Shown: one piece after another, positions 45,493-54,453 of the stretch | How positions within the stretch are numbered: the stretch's first letter is position 1 | Layout of the letters: every line of letters begins with the position of its first letter | Assembly: GCA_023426245.1 (NCBI GenBank) | Contig: JAFABB010000034.1 | Location: 93,440 to 157,439 of the forward strand | Reading direction: 5' to 3' | Origin: Bacillota bacterium | GTDB taxonomy: Bacteria > Bacillota > UBA4882 > UBA8346 | DNA: 64,000 nucleotides | Position numbers and translations under genes: made by a program | The notes under the pieces: generated by a model | Told to the model about the DNA's origin: nothing | Database searches by the model: none | What the model saw: the letters and a program-made list of their open reading frames with translations, nothing else

Positions 45493-46791
45493 TTATCCAT
45501 CCTCTTTTTGAACTTTAAATGAACCGGCAATGATTTCAGGACCTGCTTTTCCGAGATTTTGAAAATCAACCATAACGACTCCGGCAAAATTCAGTTGAAT
45601 GACGTGATTTAAAAATTCCCGCCAGCTGTCTTCATCCCGATAAATTAAACAACAACGTTCTTGATGTTTCCGATAATCGATACGGCTTAACTTTGGACGC
45701 ACCAGATGTTGAATATTGGCATATTGCCCCCGGAGCAATTGGGCCACTTTATAAGGAATCCTCTCAACAAAATTTTGGTCAAGGTTCCAATTCCAACCAC
45801 TGGTTTGACAGACCCAAATAATCTTTTCTGTTAAGCCTGTTTTTATAACACCAGCGATAGCTTTATAGGTTGCAGTAGTTGATTCCTGAAATAAATCGGG
45901 ACTATCAGTCGTATACACCGGATCCAATAGGATGTATTTTGTGTATGAACCTATCATGGGGAGATTAACCCAATACAAACGGTTTTCAAATTTTTTTTGA
46001 ACGGGCAATAATGGCAGAACTTGAAACTCTAATGAAGAAATATCCAGTTTCCTGTGAATGAAATGCAAAAGATCTCTCCAACGTGGAAACTTTTCTATTG
46101 GAGCCTCTCTTAAATCGAAACCGAATTTTAAGTTTTTTAAGATCGTTAATTGTTTGACGAGACCATCCCATAATTTAGGAGATGATAAAACCTGATTCCA
46201 AACCTTCCGGTTAGAGCGAATTACATGGTATACGATAGACTCCGGCACTTGGACATCCTTTTGAAAGCGGCTTATGGAAAGCGAATCGCTTTCCATCTCC
46301 ATTTCATAATCGGCATAAACCATTCCTGTCACCGGATAGGTTAGCGGTTGAAGCCCGGAGGACTCCCAATTCAAAAGAATTTTCTCATGCAAAAGCATTT
46401 TGAGTCCGGGATATATTTTCTTATGCGGGTCTCCCTGTCCCGGTATTCTTCTCCAAGCAGATTTTTTTACCCCAAACTGCTTCGATATCCAATCCAAACT
46501 TTCGTTATTATTAACCCTATAAATGATGCGTCCGTTTTGGGAGGCTTTTTGAAGCAACAACCGTAAAACCTCCGGGCCTGCAATCCCGTCAACCCGAAGC
46601 CGAAAAGTCCTTTGCAACAAAGTTACGGCTTCTCCAGTCAAAACTCCATACCATCCATCAGGTTCACCAAAATAAAACCCGGCCTCTTTTAATAACTTCT
46701 GTAATTCAATAATGTCCCGTCCATAACAACCGAACCTTAGCATCCGGCATCCTAGTGGTAATTCATCAATCTTCACAAACGATAATGCCAT
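45493..46791 (-). CDS. Peptidoglycan-binding/LysM-like protein with GH18-like domain
   Basis: 432 residues. N-terminal PG_binding_1 repeat (about 15-80, GRDIIELQKLLKEAGFYFGEPDGWYG), a LysM-like segment (about 88-135, IYRVNNNESLDWISKQFGVK), and a C-terminal domain about 155-425 with the layout of YaaH/spore-type GH18 proteins. The GH18 DxxDxE catalytic motif is not present (FGFDLREAP is at the expected place), so it is probably non-catalytic. No signal peptide. The start is uncertain: ATG 46791 and ATG 46743 both have weak sites. Confidence 0.65.
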   Translation of the reverse strand: MALSFVKIDELPLGCRMLRFGCYGRDIIELQKLLKEAGFYFGEPDGWYGVLTGEAVTLLQRTFRLRVDGIAGPEVLRLLLQKASQNGRIIYRVNNNESLDWISKQFGVKKSAWRRIPGQGDPHKKIYPGLKMLLHEKILLNWESSGLQPLTYPVTGMVYADYEMEMESDSLSISRFQKDVQVPESIVYHVIRSNRKVWNQVLSSPKLWDGLVKQLTILKNLKFGFDLREAPIEKFPRWRDLLHFIHRKLDISSLEFQVLPLLPVQKKFENRLYWVNLPMIGSYTKYILLDPVYTTDSPDLFQESTTATYKAIAGVIKTGLTEKIIWVCQTSGWNWNLDQNFVERIPYKVAQLLRGQYANIQHLVRPKLSRIDYRKHQERCCLIYRDEDSWREFLNHVIQLNFAGVVMVDFQNLGKAGPEIIAGSFKVQKEDG

Positions 46792-46873
46792 TTTAGCAAA
46801 TACCCCCGGATAATACTCTATGTTAAGGCTTCCAGGAAAGTGTCATTTTTTATCATCACCTTTGTAAAAACAA

Positions 46874-46902
46874 TTGACTTTCGGTTTTATCAAGTTTAAA
46901 AT
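46874..46902 (+). promoter_or_regulatory. Sigma-A promoter of cimA
   Basis: TTGACT (46874-46879) and TAAAAT (46897-46902) with a 17-nt spacer, leaving a leader of about 155 nt before cimA. No T-box motif is seen in that leader. Confidence 0.65.
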
Positions 46903-47063
46903 ATATTTTAATTATCTTCTTAACTTGATTGCAATTCCCGATGGGAAAATTTGTTTCATCCCGGCGGGTTAATATAGGTGAAGTACATTCAGTCGTATTG
47001 TTTTAGAATCTTTTAATATGTCTTACATAAAACATTACCAAAACAAAGGAAGTGATCCTATCA

Positions 47064-48656
47064 ATGCCTAAAATCGTTATCTATGATACTACCTTGCGGG
47101 ATGGAGCCCAAGGGGAAGGCGTTTTCTTTTCTGCCGACGATAAACTTCGCATCGTAAGAAAATTAGATCAGTTGGGTATCGATTACATTGAAGGAGGTTG
47201 GCCTGGTTCCAATTCAAAAGATCTGGAATTTTATAAACAAGGCATCAATCTAAAACTTAAACATGCTAAGTTGGCATCTTTTGGGAGCACCCGACATGCC
47301 TGTAATTCTCCAAAGGATGATAAAACCTTACATGATCTTTTGGCTACCGGAACCTCGGTTGTTACAATCTTTGGAAAGAGTTGGGATTTACACGCCCTGG
47401 ATGTGTTAAAAGTTAGCCTGGCTGAAAATTTAGATATGATTGAGGATTCCGTGGCTTACTTAAAGCAGCATGACCGGGAAGTGATTTATGATGCGGAGCA
47501 CTTTTTTGACGGATATTCGGCAAATCCGGAATACGCTATGGAGACCCTAAAAGCGGCTTACAGAGGTGGTGCCTCAACCCTTGTCTTATGTGACACCAAT
47601 GGCGGCACTTTACCGATGAAAATTTTGGAAATTTTCAACAAGGTGCAACAAGAATTAAAAATTCCTCTGGGCGTTCATTTTCATAACGACGCAGGAGTGG
47701 CCGTTGCTTCTTCGATTATGACAATCCAGGCAGGCGCATCCCATGTTCAGGGCACATTTAATGGATACGGGGAACGTTGTGGCAATGCGAACCTCTCTAC
47801 GATTATCCCTACATTAGTTCTTAAATTAGGTTATGAAACCAATACCAAAAACAATCTTCGGCTCATAACCGAAACTTCCAAGTATATTTCCGAATTGACC
47901 AACCTTCACCATGATGAAAGGCAACCTTACGTGGGGGCCTCTGCGTTCGCTCATAAAGCAGGCACTCATGTGGATGCCATTCTCAAAAACCCAATGGCGC
48001 TTGAACATATTCATCCCGAATCGGTCGGTAATGAGCGCCGTTTTTTGCTCTCCGACCAAGCCGGCCGGAGCACCATTTTGAATAGAGTGAGAGAGATAGT
48101 CCCTGAAACCAAAAAAAATGATCCCCAGATTTTAAAATTAACGAACCATTTAAAAGACCTTGAAAATTTGGGATATCAGTTTGAAGCCGCTGAAGCCTCT
48201 TTTGATTTATTGATTAAAAAAGCTTTTGACATGTATGAAAAAGCTTTTACACTGGATGGTTTCCGGATTATTGTCGAAAAACGCGGCGACCAACCCGTTT
48301 TGACCGAAGCGACCATCAAAGTCAAAGTTGGCGACGAACATGAGATCACGGCTGCTGAAGGCGATGGTCCGGTAAACGCTCTTGACTCCGCTATCCGTAA
48401 AGCCTTACATCGTTTCTATCCTGAAATAAGCGATATTGATCTGATTGACTATAAAGTCCGGGTCATGGATGAAAACCGTGGAACTGCAGCAAAGGTTCGC
48501 GTTTTAATCGAAAGTTCCGATGGAGAGACTTCCTGGGGTACTGTCGGTGTTTCTGAAAACCTCATTGAAGCTTCTTGGGAGGCCCTGGTCGACAGCATTG
48601 AATATGGTATTTTACTCAAAAAAAATGAACAAAAAGACTCAACTACCGCCGGCTGA
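47064..48656 (+). CDS. cimA: (R)-citramalate synthase
   Basis: Condenses pyruvate and acetyl-CoA in the threonine-independent route to isoleucine. ATG 47064 gives MPKIVIYDTTLRDGAQGEG, with the HMGL/alpha-IPM synthase signature. The metal-binding HFHNDAGVAVA and GYGERCGNANLSTI are present, with a C-terminal LeuA dimer/regulatory domain (about 395-525) for feedback control. At 530 residues it matches the CimA subfamily rather than LeuA. GGAAGTG lies upstream. No other isoleucine genes are in the window. Confidence 0.92.
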   Translation: MPKIVIYDTTLRDGAQGEGVFFSADDKLRIVRKLDQLGIDYIEGGWPGSNSKDLEFYKQGINLKLKHAKLASFGSTRHACNSPKDDKTLHDLLATGTSVVTIFGKSWDLHALDVLKVSLAENLDMIEDSVAYLKQHDREVIYDAEHFFDGYSANPEYAMETLKAAYRGGASTLVLCDTNGGTLPMKILEIFNKVQQELKIPLGVHFHNDAGVAVASSIMTIQAGASHVQGTFNGYGERCGNANLSTIIPTLVLKLGYETNTKNNLRLITETSKYISELTNLHHDERQPYVGASAFAHKAGTHVDAILKNPMALEHIHPESVGNERRFLLSDQAGRSTILNRVREIVPETKKNDPQILKLTNHLKDLENLGYQFEAAEASFDLLIKKAFDMYEKAFTLDGFRIIVEKRGDQPVLTEATIKVKVGDEHEITAAEGDGPVNALDSAIRKALHRFYPEISDIDLIDYKVRVMDENRGTAAKVRVLIESSDGETSWGTVGVSENLIEASWEALVDSIEYGILLKKNEQKDSTTAG

Positions 48657-48676
48657 ACCCGGTGGGTTCCATACCT

Positions 48677-49417
48677 TTAAGTGAAACGAATAAGCAACAT
48701 CCCCAGGAAAATTCCCACAGCAAAACCATAGCTAACCCAAATCAAACCGGCCAACTTTTTTGCTGTGGGAAGTAATTCCTTCCCAACCAAAAATATCATC
48801 GCTCCTCCCGCAAAACCTAGCGAAAACGATGTCATACCGGGGGAAATACCCCCTAAAAACGCTCCCACGGTTGCGCCAAAGGCCATTGGAATTTCGACAA
48901 GCACTAAACTAAGAAAAATACTGAAAGGCTTGACCTTTCCCAATTTAAAAGCAGCGCTCATCACCATTCCCTCCGGGATGTTGTGAATACCCATGAGCAA
49001 GGCGATGCTTAACCAGTTACTTATATTTGGATTGGCGATATAAGTGGCCCCCAGGGCGACTCCTTCCGGAAAATTATGAATGCCAATACCAACTCCCAGC
49101 ATGATTCCAACCTGAACCAATTTAGAAAATTGATGCTCGCGGTACCAAGGAACAAACCGTAAAAACTCATCAAAATACTGGACAAGCAAAATTCCAATAC
49201 CCGTTCCAAACAAGGTTGGAACGATGCCCCCAAAATGCAAAGCCTCAGGCCAAAGATCCAATATAACAACCGCAGTCATAATCCCCCCGGAGAGGCCTAA
49301 TAGCCAGCTTTGAGTGGATAGTTTATGACTGAAACGGTATAAAACCATTAATCCACCTATCAAGGTTCCCGAGATTCCGACCACAAATCCCAATATCGTC
49401 GCATTCAACAATGCCAA
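48677..49417 (-). CDS. ZIP-family metal transporter
   Basis: A divalent-metal (probably zinc) uptake protein. The TTG at 49417 is 8 nt after AAGGGG; the GTG at 49426 touches that site. About 246 residues and eight membrane helices, with the metal-path motifs IHNFPEGVALG and IHNIPEGMVMS on two helices. A small GAACCC-GGT-GGGTTC hairpin lies between it and the converging cimA. Metal specificity cannot be read from sequence. Confidence 0.92.
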   Translation of the reverse strand: MALLNATILGFVVGISGTLIGGLMVLYRFSHKLSTQSWLLGLSGGIMTAVVILDLWPEALHFGGIVPTLFGTGIGILLVQYFDEFLRFVPWYREHQFSKLVQVGIMLGVGIGIHNFPEGVALGATYIANPNISNWLSIALLMGIHNIPEGMVMSAAFKLGKVKPFSIFLSLVLVEIPMAFGATVGAFLGGISPGMTSFSLGFAGGAMIFLVGKELLPTAKKLAGLIWVSYGFAVGIFLGMLLIRFT

Positions 49418-49546
49418 GAAATTCACCCCTTAACCCCGCATTGTAAATTTTATGCTTGGGCACAACCCGAATATGAACCTCTCTCTGCGGTCAGAATAAA
49501 TAAAACTCAAAGTTGAAGAAAATGAAAGGAAATTTTAACGCTAAAG

Positions 49547-49987
49547 ATGAGCAACCGAATTCTATTTTTGATTCTTGCAGCTTTATCGGGGGCCCTTATG
49601 GCAATTCAAGGGACTTTCAATAGTGTGCTCGGAAAAGTGATTGGTTTACTGGAGAGTACTTTTGCTGTCCATTTGGTGGGAGTGATAACAGCCGGCGCCT
49701 TATTGCTCACTTTAGGAAACGGCAGTTTTTCAAAGGCCGGAGATGCACCCTGGTTTGCCTGGCTTGGAGGTCCGATAGGGGTGGGAATTATTTTCGGAGT
49801 CACGTTCAGCATTCCCAAACTGGGTGTTGGAGTAGCCACTACAGCGATCATTGCGGCCCAATTATTGGCAGCCTATGCCATTGATCATTTTGGGTGGTTC
49901 GGGATGGAAAAACTACCGTTTAACCTTTGTAAGCTAGGTGGCATTGTCTTAATGGTTGCCGGGGCTAAATTATTATTGGATAAATAA
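49547..49987 (+). CDS. DMT-superfamily (YdcZ/DUF606) membrane protein
   Basis: 146 residues, five predicted helices. The opening ILAALSGALMAIQGTFNSVLG and the GGPIGVGIIFGVTFSIPKLGVG segment are characteristic of the DUF606/YdcZ half of the drug/metabolite transporter superfamily. Transport substrate unknown. The binding site is weak: AAAGGA lies 17 nt before ATG 49547. A terminator begins 2 bp after the stop. Confidence 0.85.
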   Translation: MSNRILFLILAALSGALMAIQGTFNSVLGKVIGLLESTFAVHLVGVITAGALLLTLGNGSFSKAGDAPWFAWLGGPIGVGIIFGVTFSIPKLGVGVATTAIIAAQLLAAYAIDHFGWFGMEKLPFNLCKLGGIVLMVAGAKLLLDK

Positions 49988-49988
49988 A

Positions 49989-50024
49989 AAAACTTTGCAA
50001 TCTTCACTGGGATTGCAAAGTTTT
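49989..50024. terminator. Bidirectional terminator, YdcZ gene / cheY
   Basis: AAAACTTTGCAATC (49989-50002) pairs perfectly with GATTGCAAAGTTTT (50011-50024). The right arm lies inside the last codons of cheY. Confidence 0.85.
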
Positions 50025-50372
50025 ACGGACAGTCTCAACGACCTTTTCCTCATCAAAAGGTTTGGCAAGAAAATTAACCGCCCCGGCCTCCATAGCCTCA
50101 ATGATCAGGGACTTTTGGCCCATGGCGGAACAAATAATGACTTTGGCATTGGGGTCAAATTCCCGGATGGCTTTAAGCGCCTTAATTCCACCCATCTCAG
50201 GCATGGTAATGTCCATCGTCACCAAATCAGGCCTCAATTCCTGGTATTTCCGAATTGCTTCGGCACCATTGGAAGCCTCTCCGGCAATCTCAAAACCCGC
50301 TTCGGTCAAAATTTTGCGCAAAATCATGCGAATAATCATCGCATCGTCAACTATCAATATTCTATTTCCCAT
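50004..50372 (-). CDS. cheY: CheY-like single-domain response regulator
   Basis: 122 residues, one receiver domain only. Acidic pair ILIVDDA, phosphoacceptor Asp in LVTMDITMPEMGG, the Ser in ICSAMG and the Lys in AKPFDEEKV are present. It matches the Firmicute/Thermotoga CheY type. It may couple to chemoreceptors such as the one at the window start. The last codons form one arm of the terminator. Confidence 0.93.
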   Translation of the reverse strand: MGNRILIVDDAMIIRMILRKILTEAGFEIAGEASNGAEAIRKYQELRPDLVTMDITMPEMGGIKALKAIREFDPNAKVIICSAMGQKSLIIEAMEAGAVNFLAKPFDEEKVVETVRKTLQSQ

Positions 50373-51067
50373 TAGTACTCTCCTTGAGATTGGGGATCCT
50401 TTTAATGATTAACATAAAACAAAATTGCTAAAAATAAACGGCTCAAGTCTAGCCATATATCATGGCCTTTAATTTATATTACAACAAAAAAGTGATTTGT
50501 TCCAGAAAAAATTGTTTAATTTGCTTTAGGGAAAAATAGCAGAAAATCCAGATACTTCCGCAGTTAACAAGCCAAGGATTTTTAATTAATCGAAAGTGGT
50601 TTTAGCCATTGAAAAAGCCTGACAATTCTTCCGTCCGTCTTGCCATAAACGACAATTTAAATTATTTCGGCAGAATATGCAAAGTAAAATTTTATTAAGT
50701 TCCTGATTATCAATTGAATAACCTTTCTTGGATGCCATTCAATGATTCCTCCAGTCTGATTTAGGAACACTCTCCTAAGCCTTTTCGAACGGCATTCAAT
50801 GTATCAATAATCATTTGGAGCTAAGCAGAACGCGGTTCACAAATCCAGTACATACTAAGGCCATGAGAAACGTTTCTACCAGTTTAATATTTCAGCCTTT
50901 GATTCAGCCAATTCAGGGTTAATACCATGAATCAAATGATGGGAAGCTTTTTTACCCGCCTTCCCTGGCGGAAATTTCAGCTTCCTTGCCTTGTTTTAGT
51001 TATCGGACAAAACATCAATTTTTATATAAGTCCAAAGTCCTGATTTTTATTTTCAAATGAGGAAACC
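50373..51067. other. Intergenic region, cheY / trmN6
   Basis: About 700 bp of AT-rich DNA. I see no open frame with a binding site and no strong hairpin. The cheY promoter should lie near 50380-50480, but no clear pair is seen. Confidence 0.4.
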
Positions 51068-51856
51068 TCATAGAGCAGGAATTTCTCGCAAGCTTACACC
51101 ATGAAATATTTTTTCCATCATGTCCGTATAATCCCCTCCGGACCGATAGATCGTAACTGGAGATAGAACCTCTACTCCCTTTTTTGCTCCCGGCCTTGCC
51201 TCCATCAAAACCAGATTACTTTTTTCACCGGCTCGAGGATGAATAAAACAAATCCGTTTCGGCATCAGATGGCGTTTGTTAAAGATAGCCATCAAATCGT
51301 TCAACCGCTCCGTGGGATAAACTATGGCCACTTTACCGTTGCCCTTGACACATTTTGCTGCAGCCGCAACAACATCTTCCAATGTACAATCAATTTCGAA
51401 CTTGGCCCGTGCCAAACTATGATTCTCAGAAACCAGGCCCCGGTCTTTTTCGAAAAAAGGGGGATTGGTGATGACGTAATCAAAGGAATTATCTGCGATT
51501 TCCCCAGGCAGATTTCGGATATCCGCCACTTCAAAATTCACTGTCTTTTCCAGCTGATTTAATTTCAGACTGCGACGGGCCATCTCGACAAGATCCGGTT
51601 GAATTTCAATCCCCAATACCGAAGTCACTTTCCTTTGTCCGGCAATGAGCAAGGACAATACGCCTCCTCCGCTTCCCAGATCAATGATCTTGTGTTGGGG
51701 TTTCGGATCGATAAAGGCCGCCAATAGAAAGGCATCCATGGTAAATTTAAACTTGGAGGGATTTTGAATAATCCGTAAACCACGATGACCTAAGCGATCA
51801 ATGTTTTCATCCGTTTTTAATTGGGGCTGAATTTCCATACCCGTCATAGCCGTCAC
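51068..51856 (-). CDS. tRNA1(Val) (adenine-N6)-methyltransferase, TrmN6/YabB-like
   Basis: A SAM-dependent N6-adenine methyltransferase. Motif I IIDLGSGGGVLSLLIA, acidic IEIQPDLVEMA, catalytic NPPF in YVITNPPFFEKD, and the substrate region RAKFEIDCTLEDVVAAAAKC. At about 260 residues it fits TrmN6 (YfiC). The start is uncertain: GTG 51856, ATG 51847 or ATG 51838, none with a clear binding site. It is downstream of the GGGtGRT operon terminator on the same strand. Confidence 0.85.
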   Translation of the reverse strand: MTAMTGMEIQPQLKTDENIDRLGHRGLRIIQNPSKFKFTMDAFLLAAFIDPKPQHKIIDLGSGGGVLSLLIAGQRKVTSVLGIEIQPDLVEMARRSLKLNQLEKTVNFEVADIRNLPGEIADNSFDYVITNPPFFEKDRGLVSENHSLARAKFEIDCTLEDVVAAAAKCVKGNGKVAIVYPTERLNDLMAIFNKRHLMPKRICFIHPRAGEKSNLVLMEARPGAKKGVEVLSPVTIYRSGGDYTDMMEKIFHGVSLREIPAL

Positions 51857-51986
51857 ACCCGTCTCTCCATTATCATATGCATTTTTTTGAACCCTATCAA
51901 ATCAAGCCGTGGGTTCCTCATCCTCGATTTGGTTTTTTAAAACTTAGCCGTTTCTAAATTCTGGAAAGACATTTTAATCTTAAATG

Positions 51987-52018
51987 AAAAACGGCAGACC
52001 AGGATGTCCACCGTTTTT
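51987..52018 (-). terminator. Terminator of the NifU-like/GGGtGRT operon
   Basis: AAAAACGG and CCGTTTTT pair around a 16-nt loop, with a T-rich 3' end on the minus strand, 22 bp past the GGGtGRT stop. Confidence 0.65.
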
Positions 52019-52040
52019 GAGAAACTTGATTGGTGATAGA

Positions 52041-53042
52041 TTATTTAGACATTCCTTCTTCAACTGCGACGGCCACAGCCACGCTGGCGCCAACCATCGG
52101 GTTGTTGCCCATACCCAGGAAGCCCATCATTTCCACGTGGGCCGGCACCGAGGAAGAACCGGCAAATTGAGCGTCAGAATGCATCCGGCCCATGGTATCG
52201 GTCATACCGTAAGAAGCCGGTCCGGCTGCCATATTATCGGGATGCAATGTTCTTCCGGTACCGCCGCCGGAAGCCACTGAGAAATATTTCTTACCTTGTT
52301 CCACACATTCCTTTTTATAGGTACCTGCGACCGGGTGTTGGAACCGGGTAGGATTGGTGGAGTTACCGGTAATGGAAACATCAACACCTTCATGGTGCAT
52401 AATGGCTACGCCTTCACGGACATCATCGGCTCCATAACATTTAACCTTGGCGCGTTCTCCGCTGGAATATGCGATTTCCCGGACAATGTTTAATTTGCCG
52501 GTATAATAATCGAATTTGGTTTGCACGTAAGTGAACCCGTTAACCCTGGAAATGATCTGCGCGGCGTCTTTACCGAGACCGTTTAAAATCACCTTCAACG
52601 GTTCTTTACGGACTTTATTGGCGGATTTGGCGATTCCGATGGCGCCTTCAGCAGCGGCAAAGGATTCATGTCCGGCCAGGAATGCAAAGCATTTGGTTTC
52701 TTCCCTAAGCAGCATGGCCGCTAAATTACCGTGACCGATTCCTACTTTACGGTCATCCGCTACGGTTCCGGGAATACAAAAAGCCTGTAATCCTTCTCCA
52801 ATGGATTCCGCCGCATCGGCAGCCTTTTTACAGCCTTTTTTAATGGCGATGGCCGCGCCAACTACATACGCCCAACAGGCGTTTTCAAAACAAATCGGTT
52901 GAATATTCTTGGCAATGGTATAGGGATCGATTCCCTTTTGTTCACATATTTGTTTGGCCTCTTCGATGGAGGAGATTCCGTATTTTGAAAGGGCCGTATT
53001 GATTTGAGCAATTCTCCGCTCATAACTTTCAAATAATGACAT
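52041..53042 (-). CDS. GGGtGRT protein
   Basis: 333 residues, cytoplasmic. It holds the name motif GGGTGRTLHPDN near residue 264, a conserved region GHGNLAAMLLREETKCFAFLAGHES and a glycine/alanine-rich C-terminus (GMGNNPMVGASVAVAVAVEE). The family (GGGtGRT) occurs mostly in anaerobes and is nearly always paired with the NifU-like gene found here 18 bp upstream; its activity is not established. ATG 53042 follows AAGGAGGAATAGCA. Confidence 0.92.
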   Translation of the reverse strand: MSLFESYERRIAQINTALSKYGISSIEEAKQICEQKGIDPYTIAKNIQPICFENACWAYVVGAAIAIKKGCKKAADAAESIGEGLQAFCIPGTVADDRKVGIGHGNLAAMLLREETKCFAFLAGHESFAAAEGAIGIAKSANKVRKEPLKVILNGLGKDAAQIISRVNGFTYVQTKFDYYTGKLNIVREIAYSSGERAKVKCYGADDVREGVAIMHHEGVDVSITGNSTNPTRFQHPVAGTYKKECVEQGKKYFSVASGGGTGRTLHPDNMAAGPASYGMTDTMGRMHSDAQFAGSSSVPAHVEMMGFLGMGNNPMVGASVAVAVAVEEGMSK

Positions 53043-53060
53043 TGCTATTCCTCCTTATGT

Positions 53061-53753
53061 TTATTCGTGCCTTGGATCAATATGTTTTTTGGCTTCATCA
53101 AAACGGCCGTATTTTCCGGTTGCTTTCTTCAAAGCCTCATTGGCGTCCGTGCCTTTTTTGATCATATCCATCATCTTCCCGAGGTGGACAAATTCATAGC
53201 CGATGATCTCATTGTTATCATCAAGGGCAACCCTTGTTACATAACCTTCCGCCATTTCCAAATAACGGGGGCCTTTGGCCACGGTGCTGTACATGGTTCC
53301 AACCTGGCTGCGCAAGCCTTTTCCTAAATCTTCAAGACCGGCGCCGATTGGCAAGCCGCCTTCGGAAAAAGCCGTCTGGGTACGGCCATAGGCAATTTGC
53401 AGGAACAGTTCGCGCATGGCGGTATTAATGGCATCACAGACCAAGTCGGTATTTAAAGCCTCCAATATGGTTTTACCGGCTAAAATTTCAGCAGCCATGC
53501 CGGCGGAATGGGTCATCCCCGAACAGCCGATGGTTTCAACCAACGCTTCTTGAATAACTCCATCTTTAACATTTAAAGTCAATTTACAAGCGCCTTGCTG
53601 AGGTGCACACCAGCCCACACCGTGGGTCAAACCGGAAATGTCTTTAATCTCCTTTGCCTGAACCCATTTCCCTTCTTCAGGAATCGGAGCAGGTCCATGG
53701 TTAGGCCCTTTTGCAACGCAACACATCTTTTCCACTTCTTCAGAGTAGATCAT
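53061..53753 (-). CDS. NifU-like iron-sulfur scaffold protein
   Basis: 230 residues from ATG 53753 (AAAGGGG 8 nt upstream). NifU/IscU-like N-terminal domain with Cys in KMCCVAKG, APQQGACKL and ETIGCSGMTHS; the three-cysteine scaffold layout suggests cluster binding. A C-terminal helical extension (about 170-230) is absent from classic IscU. It is the first gene of a two-gene operon with GGGtGRT. The target is unknown. Confidence 0.85.
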   Translation of the reverse strand: MIYSEEVEKMCCVAKGPNHGPAPIPEEGKWVQAKEIKDISGLTHGVGWCAPQQGACKLTLNVKDGVIQEALVETIGCSGMTHSAGMAAEILAGKTILEALNTDLVCDAINTAMRELFLQIAYGRTQTAFSEGGLPIGAGLEDLGKGLRSQVGTMYSTVAKGPRYLEMAEGYVTRVALDDNNEIIGYEFVHLGKMMDMIKKGTDANEALKKATGKYGRFDEAKKHIDPRHE

Positions 53754-54453
53754 TCTGTAACCCCTTTCTTTCATTTGATATAGGCATGATATAATATAAC
53801 TCCCGCAAGCAGGCTATGCCGAACTTTAGGAGCCATCAGCCTTTTAGGCGTTTTACCGTTTGTTGCCATTTCTTTATTTTTCCGATATTACTATATCACA
53901 AAAAACCAATACCTGTCTAATGATATTTGATATTCGCATTCGTAATGAAGCAAATTTAAATAATTTTTAACGATTGCGGCGGGCCCTCCGGTCATGGCCA
54001 TCCATAAATTTATTAATATTTTTGTTTTTAAACTCTTCCCTGCGTCAAATGCTGCATTATCCGACCTTCCCCTCCCTTTCCCGTTTATACGCGCTTTCAA
54101 TCAAAGGGAGGGGGAATCGCTGCCGATTTCTCCGGCCAATCAAATTCCCGAAGGGATGAGTTGCTCATTTCAAATTTCTATCTTCTCTAATCCCCGTACT
54201 ATCTGCGCCACCCAAAAACCATCGTGCATGGGCGCGGGCATCATCCCCTCCTTCAGCACCTTACTGTAAATCGGTTCTTCCCTGCGGCAAATCGGAACTA
54301 AGTTTGCAACCACTCGCCGCGCTCCCTCCATTCCAACTAAACAAATTGTTCAAAAAATGTCCCAATATAAAATGAAAATAAAGCAAATCGTACATTACAA
54401 TCCATCGATATTTATGTTACATTTAAGTTAACAAAACATTGAAAGGACATCCC
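53754..54453. other. Intergenic region with one small frame, NifU-like / glycerate kinase
   Basis: About 700 bp. A 53-residue minus-strand frame lies at 54170-54331. The 54000-54330 part is richer in G+C than the flanks. AT-rich DNA at 54340-54440 must contain the glxK promoter, but I can assign no pair with confidence. Confidence 0.4.
54170..54331 (-). CDS. Possible small protein or gene remnant, 53 residues
   Basis: ATG 54331 to TGA 54170. The product starts MEGARRVVANLVPICRREE and ends GFWVAQIVRGLEKIEI; the composition is protein-like (charged helix, then PAPMHDGFW) but I know no relative. There is no good binding site upstream. It could be a fragment of a decayed gene. Confidence 0.3.
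   Translation of the reverse strand: MEGARRVVANLVPICRREEPIYSKVLKEGMMPAPMHDGFWVAQIVRGLEKIEI

Noticed and set aside
46903..47063. T-box or leucine-responsive leader of cimA
   Set aside because: The 160-nt leader lacks any T-box core or obvious leader peptide with clustered Leu/Ile codons.
53891..54100. 69-residue minus-strand open frame
   Set aside because: No binding site before its start and no recognisable pattern.
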